Assembly (NCBI RefSeq): GCF_900177775.1
Contig: NZ_FXWH01000001.1
Span: 1,612,001 to 1,676,000, forward strand
Origin: Pseudidiomarina planktonica
GTDB taxonomy: Bacteria; Pseudomonadota; Gammaproteobacteria; Enterobacterales; Alteromonadaceae
Reading direction: 5' to 3'
Length of the DNA: 64,000 nt
A model generated the notes under the pieces. The model made no database searches. It saw only the letters and a program-made list of their open reading frames with translations, and was not told the DNA's origin. This document shows positions 1 to 8,757 of the stretch, in pieces (position 1 is the stretch's first letter; each line of letters opens with the position of its first letter). The position numbers and the translations under genes were made by a program.

Positions 1-509
1 CTTGCTATTTACTCGGTTGTAACGACAGCTCACCAGAGCCCGTGCAACCTCAGGAATACACTATAAGCGCGCCATCAAACCCTGTTTATTACGGCCCTGG
101 TGTCGCATTAAGCCCCCTAATTGGTGTCCCCGCGCAACTCGACAACGGCCAGATAATTTTTGTAGATGATGTTTTTGATTTTGAATACCAATTTGGTACC
201 TCTTATGAACTCCGGTTAGTTACTTTTCAAACCAGTGATGGGACTACTTATTTCAAATTAGTTGAAGTGATTAGCGCAGAACCTGATGCCATTGGCACTA
301 GCTACATTTACAGCGATGTCGAACTAACGCGAGGCTCTTTTACCGAGAAAAGCTCGGGAGTATTCGGTTTTTTTGGATACAGCTTTTTATGCGCTCAAAA
401 CCTTGATTGCGCCAGCTTAGTTGCAATTAGCCAAAGCGGTGGCTTGGTAGAAGTGGAGTTTGACTATACCGGCGGTGCTGTACCTATTACTTTGGTGCGC
501 TGGAACTAA
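1..509 (+). CDS. Lipoprotein of unknown function, 5' end outside the window
   Basis: The open frame enters from the left edge (first full codon at 3) and runs to TAA at 507-509. The first visible residues include L-L-G-C with the Cys at 18-20, followed by N-D-S-S-P-E-P. That is a lipobox and a flexible tether, so most of the signal peptide lies outside the window. A GTG at 42 could be read as a start, but it falls after the lipobox and would remove the lipid anchor, so I reject it. About 160 mature residues follow, rich in beta-prone and aromatic residues with two Cys near the C-terminus. I recognise no family. It is most likely an outer-membrane-anchored periplasmic lipoprotein. The lipobox is seen directly; the location is inferred. 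Confidence 0.7.
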   Translation, partial: CYLLGCNDSSPEPVQPQEYTISAPSNPVYYGPGVALSPLIGVPAQLDNGQIIFVDDVFDFEYQFGTSYELRLVTFQTSDGTTYFKLVEVISAEPDAIGTSYIYSDVELTRGSFTEKSSGVFGFFGYSFLCAQNLDCASLVAISQSGGLVEVEFDYTGGAVPITLVRWN

Positions 510-550
510 TAATTACCGTTCACGGTGGTTCACTAAAATCAGGTCACAAA

Positions 551-575
551 AAAGCCCACCAAACAGGTGGGCTTT
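551..575. terminator. Bidirectional hairpin terminator
   Basis: A perfect 10-bp stem (aaagcccacc / ggtgggcttt) closes on a 5-nt loop. An A-run precedes it and Ts end the right arm. It lies between two convergent genes, the lipoprotein (+) and the S8 protease (-), so it can stop transcription from both sides. Confidence 0.8.
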
Positions 576-601
576 GCATTGTTTGTAAAGCTCAAATCAG
601 C

Positions 602-2755
602 TTAGTCTGTGTAGGCTGTTTCTAAAGTCACACCACTAAAAGACTGATAAGCACGAATGCCGATATGATAAGTACCCGCTTGCGGCGAATTCACACTGCA
701 AGTTTCATTATTACCACCAAGGTACGGACGGCAATCCCAGGTTGAGGTGCTTGGTTGGCTACCGTAATTCAAGTACAAATCAGCATCGCCTGATCCACCT
801 GAAATTTCGACATTCAAACTGCTGGTGCCAGCCGGAACTTCAACGGTGTAACGTACCCAGTTGCCAGTTGAAGCGGATAAGTTATCGTAGGTATCACCAC
901 CAGAACCGCCACCGGTTGAACCACCCGTGTACTCACCTACTAAGGATACGCCGCTATAAGCAGAGTAACCTTGTACCATCACGTAATAAGTACCTTCCTG
1001 AGCGTTCGCAATGTCGCAGGTTTCATTATTTCCGCCTACGTACGGACGACAATCCCAGGTATTCAATGTTGGTTCTGAACCAAAACGTACATACAAGTCA
1101 GCATCACCAGAACCACCAGACATTGAGAATGACAAGTCCGACGCACCAGCTGGCACGGTCATGGTGTACATCACTTCACTACCGGTTGCGCCGCTCAAGT
1201 TCGACTCAACCACACCATTTTCTAGTTCGTTTTCACCCGGGCCGCCCGAACCGCCGCCACCTAATGCGAGGTCAACAGCTGCAAAGGCGTCGACAATACC
1301 GGTGCCACAACCACTGCAAGAACTAGGGAAGGAGCGAGAGGTTTGCTTCAATATAGACTCAACTTCATCAGGTGACGCTGACGGATTCGCTTCCTTGATC
1401 AGCGCTGCCACACCAGCCACATGGGGAGCTGCCATGGAAGTACCCTGACTGTAGCTATAGCTATCAGACCCTGGCGTGCTTGAACCTGAGTTGTAGGTGG
1501 ACAACACCCCATTTGGGTCATTAGCGAAAGATTGCGCACCACCTGGAGCAGCAACATCTACGTTGGTACCGAAGTTCGAGTAATATGACCGGCCACCGTC
1601 ACGATTGGTTGCCGCAACATTCACTACGCCGCTACAGTTACCAGGGTTGAAATTGCTTGAGTTCGAATTGCTGTTACCAGACGCAATCACCACGGTTGAG
1701 CCGTTACCACGCGCAAGGTTAATCGCTTGCTGGGTGGTGCTTGAACAACTGCCCTGCCCACCTAAACTCATGTTAATAACGTCAGCCGGATTATTGTTGC
1801 CTGGCACACCTGACACGTTACCACCTGACGCCCAAATGATGCCGTCAGCAATATCGGCTGTTGTACCGCCGCAACGACCGAGCACCCGCACCGGAACAAC
1901 ATTCGCGTTATAAGCAACGCCAGCAACACCGCTGTTGTTATTCGTTACCGCTGCAATGGTGCCGGCCACATGGGTACCATGCCAACTGGACGAACGATCT
2001 TGCTCCGGAAAGCCATTCCCGCAGGCACCGGCACTAGTCCAGTCACCAGGGTCACTTGCATCGCTGTCGCGACCATTCCCATCGTTCCCAATAAATGGGT
2101 CCGAAATCATGTCGTAGCCGGGCAAAATATTGGCATTTAAATCAGCATGCGGACGATAGCCAGTATCCAGAACCGCCACCACAACACCCTGACCGGTTGC
2201 CGCTTCCCATGCTAAAGGCACATTCAAACCACCGTTGCCTTCATAGTAATGCCACTGGTCAGAATATTGCGGATCATTAGGCGTCGCAAAGTGCTGTAGT
2301 AATTGGTTAACTTCGACCGATTCAACCTGTGGATGATTTTTGATTTTCTGCAACATCCGCTCAGCTTGTTTCGAATTCATGCGTTTTTCTGAGTCAAACA
2401 CAAAACGCCCCGGAAGACCCATACCACGACTAAACTTCAGCTTAGTACCGAGTTCGCTAGAAAGCTCCTGCGCAACTCGGCTGGCCTGATTGGCTACTTC
2501 TGCAGCTCGAGCCTGACCGCCAGCAGATGCTGCCTGAGCCACTTCATTCATTAAGCGTGAGTTCTTTTTAAACTCAATGATGAAGCCAGCTGATAACTCA
2601 GTCGGCTGTTTTGTAGTAGCCTTGCCCTTGCCTTGGTTGACTCCCTCTGCGGCCACTACGTTACTTGATAAAGCAACGCTACCCAGCGACGCCACCAATG
2701 CCAGCGCTATCGCACTGTGCTTCTTACTGTATTTGTTTTTATTGTTTTTAAACAT
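602..2755 (-). CDS. Secreted subtilisin-like serine protease (S8) with two C-terminal PPC domains
   Basis: This is an extracellular endopeptidase of 717 residues. I start it at the ATG at 2755 because AAAGGT sits just upstream and a signal peptide follows (basic start, hydrophobic core, cleavage near VVAA, residue 36). Starting at 2944 would put 63 unrelated residues ahead of the signal. An inhibitor-like prodomain spans about 50-155. The catalytic triad is visible as D197 (VLDTG), H259 (HGTHVAG) and S440 (GTSMAAP), with N361 as the oxyanion residue. A Gly-rich linker leads to two pre-peptidase C-terminal domains (about 515-610 and 620-715). These are close copies that share [15 protein letters not shown] and GGNNETC. 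PPC domains usually aid secretion and are often removed during maturation. The gene stands alone, with an unusual leader (2778-2815). Confidence 0.93.
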   Translation of the reverse strand: MFKNNKNKYSKKHSAIALALVASLGSVALSSNVVAAEGVNQGKGKATTKQPTELSAGFIIEFKKNSRLMNEVAQAASAGGQARAAEVANQASRVAQELSSELGTKLKFSRGMGLPGRFVFDSEKRMNSKQAERMLQKIKNHPQVESVEVNQLLQHFATPNDPQYSDQWHYYEGNGGLNVPLAWEAATGQGVVVAVLDTGYRPHADLNANILPGYDMISDPFIGNDGNGRDSDASDPGDWTSAGACGNGFPEQDRSSSWHGTHVAGTIAAVTNNNSGVAGVAYNANVVPVRVLGRCGGTTADIADGIIWASGGNVSGVPGNNNPADVINMSLGGQGSCSSTTQQAINLARGNGSTVVIASGNSNSNSSNFNPGNCSGVVNVAATNRDGGRSYYSNFGTNVDVAAPGGAQSFANDPNGVLSTYNSGSSTPGSDSYSYSQGTSMAAPHVAGVAALIKEANPSASPDEVESILKQTSRSFPSSCSGCGTGIVDAFAAVDLALGGGGSGGPGENELENGVVESNLSGATGSEVMYTMTVPAGASDLSFSMSGGSGDADLYVRFGSEPTLNTWDCRPYVGGNNETCDIANAQEGTYYVMVQGYSAYSGVSLVGEYTGGSTGGGSGGDTYDNLSASTGNWVRYTVEVPAGTSSLNVEISGGSGDADLYLNYGSQPSTSTWDCRPYLGGNNETCSVNSPQAGTYHIGIRAYQSFSGVTLETAYTD

Positions 2756-2777
2756 TAAGTTACCTTTTGTTCTGTAT

Positions 2778-2801
2778 AAAAAAAACGCCGAAAAATCGAC
2801 G
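2778..2801 (-). promoter_or_regulatory. Leader hairpin with U-tract before the S8 protease (attenuator-like)
   Basis: Read on the minus strand, a 6-bp stem (CGTCGA / TCGGCG, with one T-G wobble) is followed at once by eight Ts. It ends 22 nt before the protease ATG. This is the form of a small intrinsic terminator placed inside the leader. Whether it acts as one depends on the transcription start, which I cannot place. Confidence 0.4.
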
Positions 2802-2815
2802 TTACAATTTGTAAC
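2801..2815. repeat. Inverted repeat gttacaa-t-ttgtaac, possible operator
   Basis: Perfect 7-bp arms lie around a single central base, 46-60 bp upstream of the protease ATG. They overlap the base of the leader hairpin by one nucleotide. The size and symmetry suit a dimeric repressor or activator site. I cannot name the regulator. Confidence 0.4.
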
Positions 2816-2959
2816 ACATGTAAAATAAATGTAAATAGAATGACCGATAGAGAATTGCAAAGGAAAGGTAAAGAAGGTTTTATTCTGGACAGAACACAAG
2901 GTTGAAATAAGAGGGCTATACAAAGCTTTATCAGCCGATGGCAACCCAACATTAGGAAG

Positions 2960-3000
2960 CCACGCCCCGCGTTATTTTTATAGCGAGGCGTGGTCTTTTT
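2960..3000 (+). terminator. Hairpin with T-tract between the protease and CBS genes
   Basis: An 11-bp stem with one C-A mismatch (2960-2970 / 2983-2993) is followed on the plus strand by a T-rich run ending at the stop codon of the CBS gene. Both neighbouring genes are read on the minus strand, where the T-tract is missing downstream. It may therefore mainly block antisense transcription, or act weakly for the CBS gene. Confidence 0.45.
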
Positions 3001-3591
3001 TTACAACGCGTCGACAATTTCCGAGAAAGATGAAGCCCAGTGATATAGTCGCACCGATTCCCCGGTGTGCTCAACAATTCCCAGTCTACTAATCACGCCA
3101 CGTACCGAATCACTTTCATCGGCACGCGGATCATGAATCAGTAAATACTCAGCGTTCGCTTGTTGCAGGGTTGCCGCCGCATCGCCAATGCGCGCTTTAT
3201 TTAACGAGAGCAAGGTTACTTGGGGAATTTTCGACACCGCAATCATCATGTCTTCTGCCATTAATTCACCCCACGAAGATTGCCGCTGAGTTGCTAACGC
3301 AATACTTTTAGGCCCGTGAATATCTTTCTTTGAAAGCATTCCTATTAACCCCCCTGCACTGTCTACAATGCACGCATAACGTTCCGTCGATTGATTGATC
3401 TTTTGCTCAACCACCGGTAACGGTGTACTGCGGTTAAACCGCAACGGGGTGCGTTTCAGAAAGTCATCCATCACCAACACGGCCGGCTGGTGCCAACTTA
3501 ATTTGTGCTCGGTAACTGTTACTTCTGGTTTAACGGCTAAGGGATAATGGTCAGCGTCCGCTGACCATTGCAAACTGTGGTATACACTCAT
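3001..3591 (-). CDS. CBS-domain protein of unknown partner
   Basis: A cytoplasmic protein of 196 residues with no signal peptide or membrane segment. Residues about 45-105 and 115-185 look like a CBS pair. The first repeat carries TPLPVVEQKINQ, a conserved CIVDSAGGLIGMLSKKDI strand-turn-helix and an acidic linker. The second has LLSLNKARIGDAAATLQQ and YLLIHDP with GVISRLGI. CBS pairs usually bind adenine nucleotides and regulate an attached or partner protein. Here there is no catalytic domain, so the partner is unknown. The ATG at 3591 has GGAG eight bases upstream. It lies 38 bp downstream of the small secreted protein gene and may be co-transcribed with it. Family call is fairly sure; the role is open. 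Confidence 0.75.
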   Translation of the reverse strand: MSVYHSLQWSADADHYPLAVKPEVTVTEHKLSWHQPAVLVMDDFLKRTPLRFNRSTPLPVVEQKINQSTERYACIVDSAGGLIGMLSKKDIHGPKSIALATQRQSSWGELMAEDMMIAVSKIPQVTLLSLNKARIGDAAATLQQANAEYLLIHDPRADESDSVRGVISRLGIVEHTGESVRLYHWASSFSEIVDAL

Positions 3592-3629
3592 GGTAAGTAC
3601 TCCATTTAATCAAGAAGAAAGGAATTTGA

Positions 3630-3977
3630 CTAAATGGTATGAGGTGGCGCTCTCGGTTGTTTCTGGCTATAAGCGGATTCGCTAAAAGATAACGGCTTGG
3701 AAAACGCAATTTCAATTGCGCCGACTGATTTAACGTTATAACTAACGTTGACACTAACGTCCGGCTGATCGCCAGGCTCTTGTTCCGTAGGCGACTCTAA
3801 GCTTGGTAATGTAGGGGCTACCAGGCCAAACTTGCCAATTGAAGCAAGCCCACCATGAATGCTTCTATTGCTTTCAGTGTTAGCGGCTGTTTTTGAGTTA
3901 CCAACACTATTCGCGCCTGCTGGCGTTACCAACAGACTTATAAATAGTGTGAAAAACCAAAAACGCATTGCCTGCAT
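3630..3977 (-). CDS. Small secreted or periplasmic protein, no family recognised
   Basis: About 115 residues. A clear signal peptide (MRFWFFTLFISLLVTPAGANS) is cut near ANS. The mature chain is short, Ser/Pro/Asn-rich, with a beta-like segment VSVNVSYNVKSVGAIEIAFS near the end. The start is uncertain. ATGs at 3977 and 3968 both keep the signal peptide, and neither has a strong ribosome site. A TTG at 3992 would only add polar residues. It lies just upstream of the CBS gene on the same strand. The ending Q-P-R-A-P-P-H-T-I is low complexity. I can assign no function. Confidence 0.5.
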   Translation of the reverse strand: MQAMRFWFFTLFISLLVTPAGANSVGNSKTAANTESNRSIHGGLASIGKFGLVAPTLPSLESPTEQEPGDQPDVSVNVSYNVKSVGAIEIAFSKPLSFSESAYSQKQPRAPPHTI

Positions 3978-4115
3978 GGGCTGATTACTCAAATTAGCGA
4001 TAAGAGCCGTATTAGTAATAAATATGCGGTTCTATGGTTATTTTTTCAAGTGGCACAGAACTAGTTATTGCAGTTCGCATTGTTTTGATGGGAGCATCGC
4101 ACCTGACGTGAAACG

Positions 4116-5447
4116 TCAGGCTACACCAGCGGCAGAATTCGTTTTCAGCCAACCTTCAAGTTCGGTTCTGAACATAGGCTTGCCAATAAAGTACCCCTGG
4201 CCAAATGAAACTCCTAATTCTTCGCAAGCTTTAAGTTGCTCCTCAGTTTCAATACCTTCTGCGCAGGTTCTCAGATTTAAATTTTCAGCTAATGCAGAAG
4301 CGGCGCCCACAATGGCTCTACCCCAGGGTTTATCCATATTTTGAACAAAATGCATATCTATCTTTATAGTATCTATCGGTAAATCAGATATGTAGGCCAG
4401 CGATGAATGGCCAGTGCCAAAGTCATCCATAGCAATTCCGTAGCCAGAGCTTTTCAATTCAGAGAGAATCTTAACGGCACGGTTCCGACGTTCCATTACA
4501 CTTGTTTCGGTGATTTCAAAATGGATTCTGTTGGCATTAATTGGGCTGGCATCAAGTAGCTCACTAAACCGGTCCATCATGTCAGGCACACCGAATAATG
4601 TTGTGCTCAGGTTTACCGCTAAACTTCCGCTAAACCCGAGTTTATCCCAGTCTGCAGTATCTGCGAGGCTTGTGCGTAGAATTTTTTCGGTGAGCGGCAT
4701 CATTAACGGACTATGCTCAACAAAGGGCAAAAAATGACCGGGCGGTATAATGCCATGCTTGGGGTGACGCCATCGGCACAGTGCTTCAACACCATAAATT
4801 TTGCCTGTGTCTAAATTAATCTGAGGCTGATACGCAACTTCAATCTCAGCATCATTGATTAACGCCTTTTCAAGATCGAGCAACAGATAGAATCGCTCTC
4901 GTTCTTTATCGTCCTGATGCTTCTCATACAGCATGTATCGGCCGTCTACTCTGCGAGCTTTATCACAAGCGAACACCGCCGTTCTTACTAGTTCGGAAAC
5001 AGACGAAGCGTCGTCGGGAAAAGAACTCAGTCCGATATAACCGTCCAGATTGTAAGCAACACCACTCACTTCAAATGGATCTTTCAAGGATTGAAGAAGC
5101 TTAGCTGCCATTTTTTCTACTTCAGCTAAATTCACTTCACAATAAATGAGAGCAAACCGATCTTGAGTAATATGATAGAGAACATGATCGTTACCGATTA
5201 GTTGCTGAATTCTCCGAGAAACTTGTTCAATAACGTTATCTCGTTGACCGGGGCCGAAGGTACGTAAAATAAAGTCAAACCCTTCTATATCAATAACCAT
5301 CAGGGCAAGAGACTCGATTAATAATTTCCCGTCCGATATTAAGGGGTTCACATCTCGGTAAAATTCGTTTCTGGAAAGCAGCTTAGTGCGAGAATCTCTC
5401 TCAGCAGAAACATCGCGCGTATTTGTGCTCTTTGTAAAAAAAGCCAT
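4116..5447 (-). CDS. Cyclic-di-GMP phosphodiesterase: inactive GGDEF plus intact EAL
   Basis: This 443-residue cytoplasmic protein should cleave c-di-GMP to pGpG. Residues 20-175 fold like a GGDEF domain, but the signature is TQDRF (94-98), so cyclase activity is very unlikely. The EAL domain (about 190-435) keeps the catalytic set: E221-A-L, N279, E311 in EITET, D341-D342 in DDFGTG, K362, E397 in AEGIE, and the end motif GQGYFIGKP. There is no sensor domain or membrane segment, so the degenerate GGDEF may act as a GTP-responsive input, as described for some relatives. The ATG at 5447 follows a strong GGAGGA site. The stop codon lies inside an 8-bp hairpin (4102-4109 / 4113-4120) that lacks a U-tract. 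Confidence 0.92.
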   Translation of the reverse strand: MAFFTKSTNTRDVSAERDSRTKLLSRNEFYRDVNPLISDGKLLIESLALMVIDIEGFDFILRTFGPGQRDNVIEQVSRRIQQLIGNDHVLYHITQDRFALIYCEVNLAEVEKMAAKLLQSLKDPFEVSGVAYNLDGYIGLSSFPDDASSVSELVRTAVFACDKARRVDGRYMLYEKHQDDKERERFYLLLDLEKALINDAEIEVAYQPQINLDTGKIYGVEALCRWRHPKHGIIPPGHFLPFVEHSPLMMPLTEKILRTSLADTADWDKLGFSGSLAVNLSTTLFGVPDMMDRFSELLDASPINANRIHFEITETSVMERRNRAVKILSELKSSGYGIAMDDFGTGHSSLAYISDLPIDTIKIDMHFVQNMDKPWGRAIVGAASALAENLNLRTCAEGIETEEQLKACEELGVSFGQGYFIGKPMFRTELEGWLKTNSAAGVA

Positions 5448-5803
5448 TCGATCCTCCTCCCCCTTTGCAGCGGAATTTTCTAGTAATGCTCAGGATATTC
5501 TTTCGCATAGGGCCTATTAATTAACCTCATTTAAGTACCAGTTCTAGATAATGCTGTAAAAGGACAAAAGCACCTTGTTATTAGACTAGTCTTACTTTTA
5601 CATTATATCCACAGCCATACTTGACAGACGAGCCGGCTCGGGTGATCTCCAGCTTGCGGCATATCAATTTTTCCAATCGTTGTATTCCCGAATTGTTGAC
5701 TACCACTCAGGAATACAAAAACGTTAGGTTACTCTGTAATATCGTGAGATTATCTGAGAATGGAAGATCGCCTAAAATCCTTTAAACGCGGGGATTCAGA
5801 CAC
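5448..5803. other. Intergenic region without a recognised gene
   Basis: About 356 bp between the EAL gene and the ssrA terminator. I find no convincing coding frame or RNA gene. The part near 5448-5600 must hold the EAL promoter. A 10-bp palindrome agactagtct lies at 5583-5592, but it has no other support. Confidence 0.6.
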
Positions 5804-5832
5804 AAAAAAGCCGCTCATGAGAGCGGCTTTTT
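5804..5832 (-). terminator. Terminator of ssrA
   Basis: A 12-bp perfect stem (aaaaagccgctc / gagcggcttttt) with a 5-nt loop. It begins nine bases past the tmRNA 3' end and has Ts on the minus strand. The A/T symmetry would let it work in both directions. Confidence 0.88.
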
Positions 5833-5840
5833 ATTTGGAT

Positions 5841-6199
5841 TGGTGGAGCTGGGGGGAGTTGAACCCCCGTCCGCAATACCTACATCCTCGGTACTACATG
5901 CTTAGTCAGTTATTTAGTTAATCAGTGTGACGCCAACTAACAGGCTTCAGCACTAACGAGCCCGATTGGTTTTAACGCTTCAGCTCCGGGCGAAGCATCC
6001 ACGCGAGTCTACTTTAGGGTTAGCTGCCCTGATCCAGTCTCATAGACAAAGCGCTGGGGGGCAGGCACAGCGGGTTATTAAGCCGCTAGAGCGTAGTTGT
6101 CGTCGTTTGCAACTATAAAGTTGAGGCTTTTTACGAGGCCAGCCTCACCTCGGCATGCACCTTGGGTTTCGTATATCCCGTCGAATCCATATCAGCCCC
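5841..6199 (-). ncRNA. ssrA: tmRNA (transfer-messenger RNA)
   Basis: The 359-nt RNA rescues ribosomes stalled on broken mRNAs. Its 5' end reads GGGGCTGATATGGATTCGAC. Its 3' end is a T-arm (GGTTCAA) and acceptor stem ending in an encoded CCA (complement of 5841-5843). The tag frame starts at GCA (6110-6108) and encodes ANDDNYALAA, with tandem stops TAA TAA (6080-6075). The tag ends in the usual LAA degron recognised by ClpXP. It differs from the E. coli tag by one Asp for Glu. The transcript needs 5' processing, because the likely start lies about 20 nt upstream. Confidence 0.97.
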
Positions 6200-6226
6200 G
6201 GGTATTCTTAACTCAAGTACGTAGTA

Positions 6227-6261
6227 ATTATACCACCGAACGCTGGCAATTAGCCAGCGTT
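6227..6261 (-). promoter_or_regulatory. ssrA promoter -10 and overlapping 9-bp inverted repeat
   Basis: On the minus strand a perfect -10 TATAAT (complement of 6227-6232) lies 27 nt before the mature tmRNA 5' end. Where a -35 should be, there is a perfect hairpin (6239-6247 / 6253-6261, loop aatta) and no good TTGACA. The hairpin lies 14 bp past the stop of the upstream OYE gene and has no U-tract. It may be a weak terminator for that gene, an operator on ssrA, or both. Confidence 0.6.
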
Positions 6262-6275
6262 GTTAGTGGGTAACA

Positions 6276-7385
6276 CTAGTCTGCGTTCTGCTCGCGCCAT
6301 TTGAGTTCGTTCTCAATGTTGGCAACAGGTTGCAGCATTTCGAAGTCGAGATCTTTCACTTCGTCATTACCTTTCACCCGCTTCACAAAATCAGGGTTTG
6401 CCAGCGCTTTTTTCGCCAGCGCCATTAACGCGTCCGGGTACTCTTCGCCTAACTCTTCGTAGTTATCTTCGGTGATACCACCATTAATAATCAAAGGTAC
6501 ACCCACATCGCGCACTACTTGCGCCAGTGAGCGGTCACCATCTTTCAGTGACTTACGGTTAACGTCGTTGTCGGTGGTATGAATGAAGCTAACACCAGCT
6601 TTCTTCAACTCTTTTACCAGCCATTCAAAGCCCTCTTCACCTTCGGGTAACTGATAGTCGCTGTCGGTAATCGTAATCTGCGACAGGCGAATACCAATAC
6701 TGAAATCATCGGGCACCGAGGAACGAGCTGCTTTCACCAACATCAGAATAAACTTGGCACGTTCTTCAATGCCGCCGCCCCACTGGTCTTTACGATCGTT
6801 AAAATGAGTGCTTAGGAATTCGTTTAGCAGGTAACCGTTGGCGGCGTGCAATTCTACCCCGTCAAACCCGGCTTCGTGAGCACGTTTTACCGCAGCAACA
6901 AAGGCATTCATAACCTGATCGAACTCGTGTTCGTCCATAGGTTTTACGTCGTACCAGTTTTCCTGATCGCCGTATAAGCCAAGCGGGTTACCCTTAGGCT
7001 GCTGCTCGCTCACACCAATTGGAGTTTCGGTAAATCGGTTGTACTGCATTTGTGCACCAGCGTGCATCAATTGCAAAATAATTTTCGCACCAGCGTCGTG
7101 CACACGTTTTACTATGGGTTCCCAAGCTTCGGTTTGCGGTACGTCGGCAATGCCTGGTTGATTGGCGTAACCCTGGCTCGCGTCTTTGTCTAAATAGGTG
7201 CCTTCAGTAATCAATAAACCGAAGCCGCCTTTTGCATAGCGCTCGTAGTGATCGGCCATAAGTTCGTTGGCACAACCGTCGGGGTCGGCACTCACACGCG
7301 TCATAGGGGCGAGCACAAAGCGGTTGTCCAACTTCATTTCCGCGAACTCAGTAGTACTAAACTCGTTCTCTAAAATGCCTGTCAT
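6276..7385 (-). CDS. Old Yellow Enzyme family NAD(P)H:flavin oxidoreductase
   Basis: A 369-residue FMN-dependent TIM-barrel enzyme that reduces activated alkenes (enones, nitro compounds) at the expense of NAD(P)H. Seen: FVLAPMTR at the first strand, the substrate-anion pair H180 and N183 in ELHAANGYL, FLSTHFNDRKDQWGG after it, and LIINGGI near the FMN phosphate site. Length fits the YqjM/OYE-like group. Full barrel strands can be followed to near residue 330. The in vivo substrate is unknown. It is the only oxidoreductase in this cluster, and the gap to the upstream fusion gene is 63 bp on the same strand, so co-transcription is possible. Confidence 0.9.
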   Translation of the reverse strand: MTGILENEFSTTEFAEMKLDNRFVLAPMTRVSADPDGCANELMADHYERYAKGGFGLLITEGTYLDKDASQGYANQPGIADVPQTEAWEPIVKRVHDAGAKIILQLMHAGAQMQYNRFTETPIGVSEQQPKGNPLGLYGDQENWYDVKPMDEHEFDQVMNAFVAAVKRAHEAGFDGVELHAANGYLLNEFLSTHFNDRKDQWGGGIEERAKFILMLVKAARSSVPDDFSIGIRLSQITITDSDYQLPEGEEGFEWLVKELKKAGVSFIHTTDNDVNRKSLKDGDRSLAQVVRDVGVPLIINGGITEDNYEELGEEYPDALMALAKKALANPDFVKRVKGNDEVKDLDFEMLQPVANIENELKWREQNAD

Positions 7386-7448
7386 AACAATCCTTTTGTC
7401 TGCTTTAAACTATGTCTATATACAGATATAGGACCGAAATGGATGATT

Positions 7449-8603
7449 TTAAAGGGCGGCTGACAAAACCAAAGCTGCTTTTTGCTTACGAGAGCCATAG
7501 CCAAAGGCGCGTTTGAAGGTATTGTGAGGAATGGGTAAATATTGTCTATCGGCTGCCGATTGCCAGGCAAAGGTGTCCTGATCGGGGTCGTTTATATACA
7601 CATATTCGTCGTCTGCAGCACAAATTAACACCCAGTGCGGCGCTTTGCTTTGATCGAACACATAGGTGCTTATTAACGCCACTACTAATTTGCCGCTGTC
7701 TAAGTCGCTGCGCAACTGGTCCAGACTGTAGTCCCCTACTTCTATGGGCACACCGGCACTTTCCAGCGCATTAATATCGGCCTGCTGAATGCGGCTCATA
7801 ATGCGTTTTTTCTCTTCGTTACGCACCGAGTCCATCAATAACGGGCCGGACTTACTTACGTGCACAGTTACCGCCATGCCCCGGCGAACCGCCGCGCGCG
7901 CTAACCCATGCGGACCACAACCGCCGTGGCCGGAGGTCATAAATATAGTGGTCGCTTCACGCCATATTTCCAATTCTTCATGCTGGTGTTCAGCGCTTGG
8001 AATATCAAAATAGGCCATGGCCATGAGCAGGCTTGCCGGGCCGCAGGTGAACTCGGTGCTTTGAGTTAAATAAGGTACCAGCCGCTGCTCACCGCTGGGT
8101 TGATAGCGTGGTAACAACTTCTGCAGCACCAGCGCGTCGGTGTCGTCTTCGTAGTACTCGGCACGTATTTCCATGTCGTAGTAGTTTTGCTGATGATACA
8201 ACGCCAGTGCAGCTTGATTATCCAGTTGCACTTCCAGGCGTAAAAACAGGCAGTGGCGCTCGTCGGCATCGTGCTCGGCTGCAGCCAGTAACTTTCGGCC
8301 AATACCCTGGCGTCTAAAGTCGGGATCTACCGCTAGTGAATACAGCCGCGCCAGGTTGGTAGCTTGCCGATACAATACAATGTAATAGCCAACCACCTGA
8401 TCGTTTTGCACGGCAACCCGGAAATCACCAATGTTCTGGCTGATAAACCGCTTAAAGCTGCGTTCGCTAATGCGATCAATATGAAAACTGCGCTGTTCTA
8501 TGGTCACCAATTCCGGCACATGGGCCAGAGTTGCCCGCTCGAGTGAACAAGGCACAGCATTGTCAGGCGCGGCTTGAGCCGCAGCTTTGTTCATCGAGTT
8601 CAT
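7449..8603 (-). CDS. GNAT acetyltransferase fused to a C39-like cysteine peptidase domain
   Basis: This 384-residue protein joins two enzymes. Residues about 20-160 form a RimI-type GNAT domain with the acetyl-CoA loop RRQGIG (97-102) and the ALALY segment. Residues about 170-380 form a papain-like C39 domain with C187 in EFTCGPASLL, H323 in APHWVLI and D339 in INDP, which makes a plausible Cys-His-Asp triad. There is no signal peptide. Such fusions are known in gammaproteobacteria, sometimes near RimK-like ATP-grasp genes, and are thought to modify or trim peptides. No ATP-grasp or precursor gene lies nearby here. Its neighbours are an OYE gene and, divergently, purM. Start at 8603 or 8594 cannot be decided. 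Domains are sure; the substrate is unknown. Confidence 0.85.
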   Translation of the reverse strand: MNSMNKAAAQAAPDNAVPCSLERATLAHVPELVTIEQRSFHIDRISERSFKRFISQNIGDFRVAVQNDQVVGYYIVLYRQATNLARLYSLAVDPDFRRQGIGRKLLAAAEHDADERHCLFLRLEVQLDNQAALALYHQQNYYDMEIRAEYYEDDTDALVLQKLLPRYQPSGEQRLVPYLTQSTEFTCGPASLLMAMAYFDIPSAEHQHEELEIWREATTIFMTSGHGGCGPHGLARAAVRRGMAVTVHVSKSGPLLMDSVRNEEKKRIMSRIQQADINALESAGVPIEVGDYSLDQLRSDLDSGKLVVALISTYVFDQSKAPHWVLICAADDEYVYINDPDQDTFAWQSAADRQYLPIPHNTFKRAFGYGSRKQKAALVLSAAL

Positions 8604-8757
8604 GGTATATATACTGCCGTTTTAACAAAATATGGGTGGAAACCTGCGCCATTATATCGCACCTGATGCTGAGAAGTGGTAAACTTACGCGCAAATTTTT
8701 TAAGGCTGTTACGTTTCCCTCGCAGCAGCCGCCTGAGCCATTAATTGAGGACTTTCC

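Noticed and set aside
742-1326. Plus-strand open frames opposite the protease
   Set aside because: They are shadows of the PPC and catalytic domains; the minus-strand gene explains the region fully.
2756-2944. Longer N-terminus for the S8 protease starting at 2944
   Set aside because: It would put 63 odd residues before a clear signal peptide, and the ATG at 2755 has a ribosome site.
8690-8757. Possible PurR box upstream of purM
   Set aside because: The stretch acgtttccct fits the right half of the PurR consensus, and gcgcaaattttt resembles a left half, but they are not joined into one site with the central CG. No full box is present.
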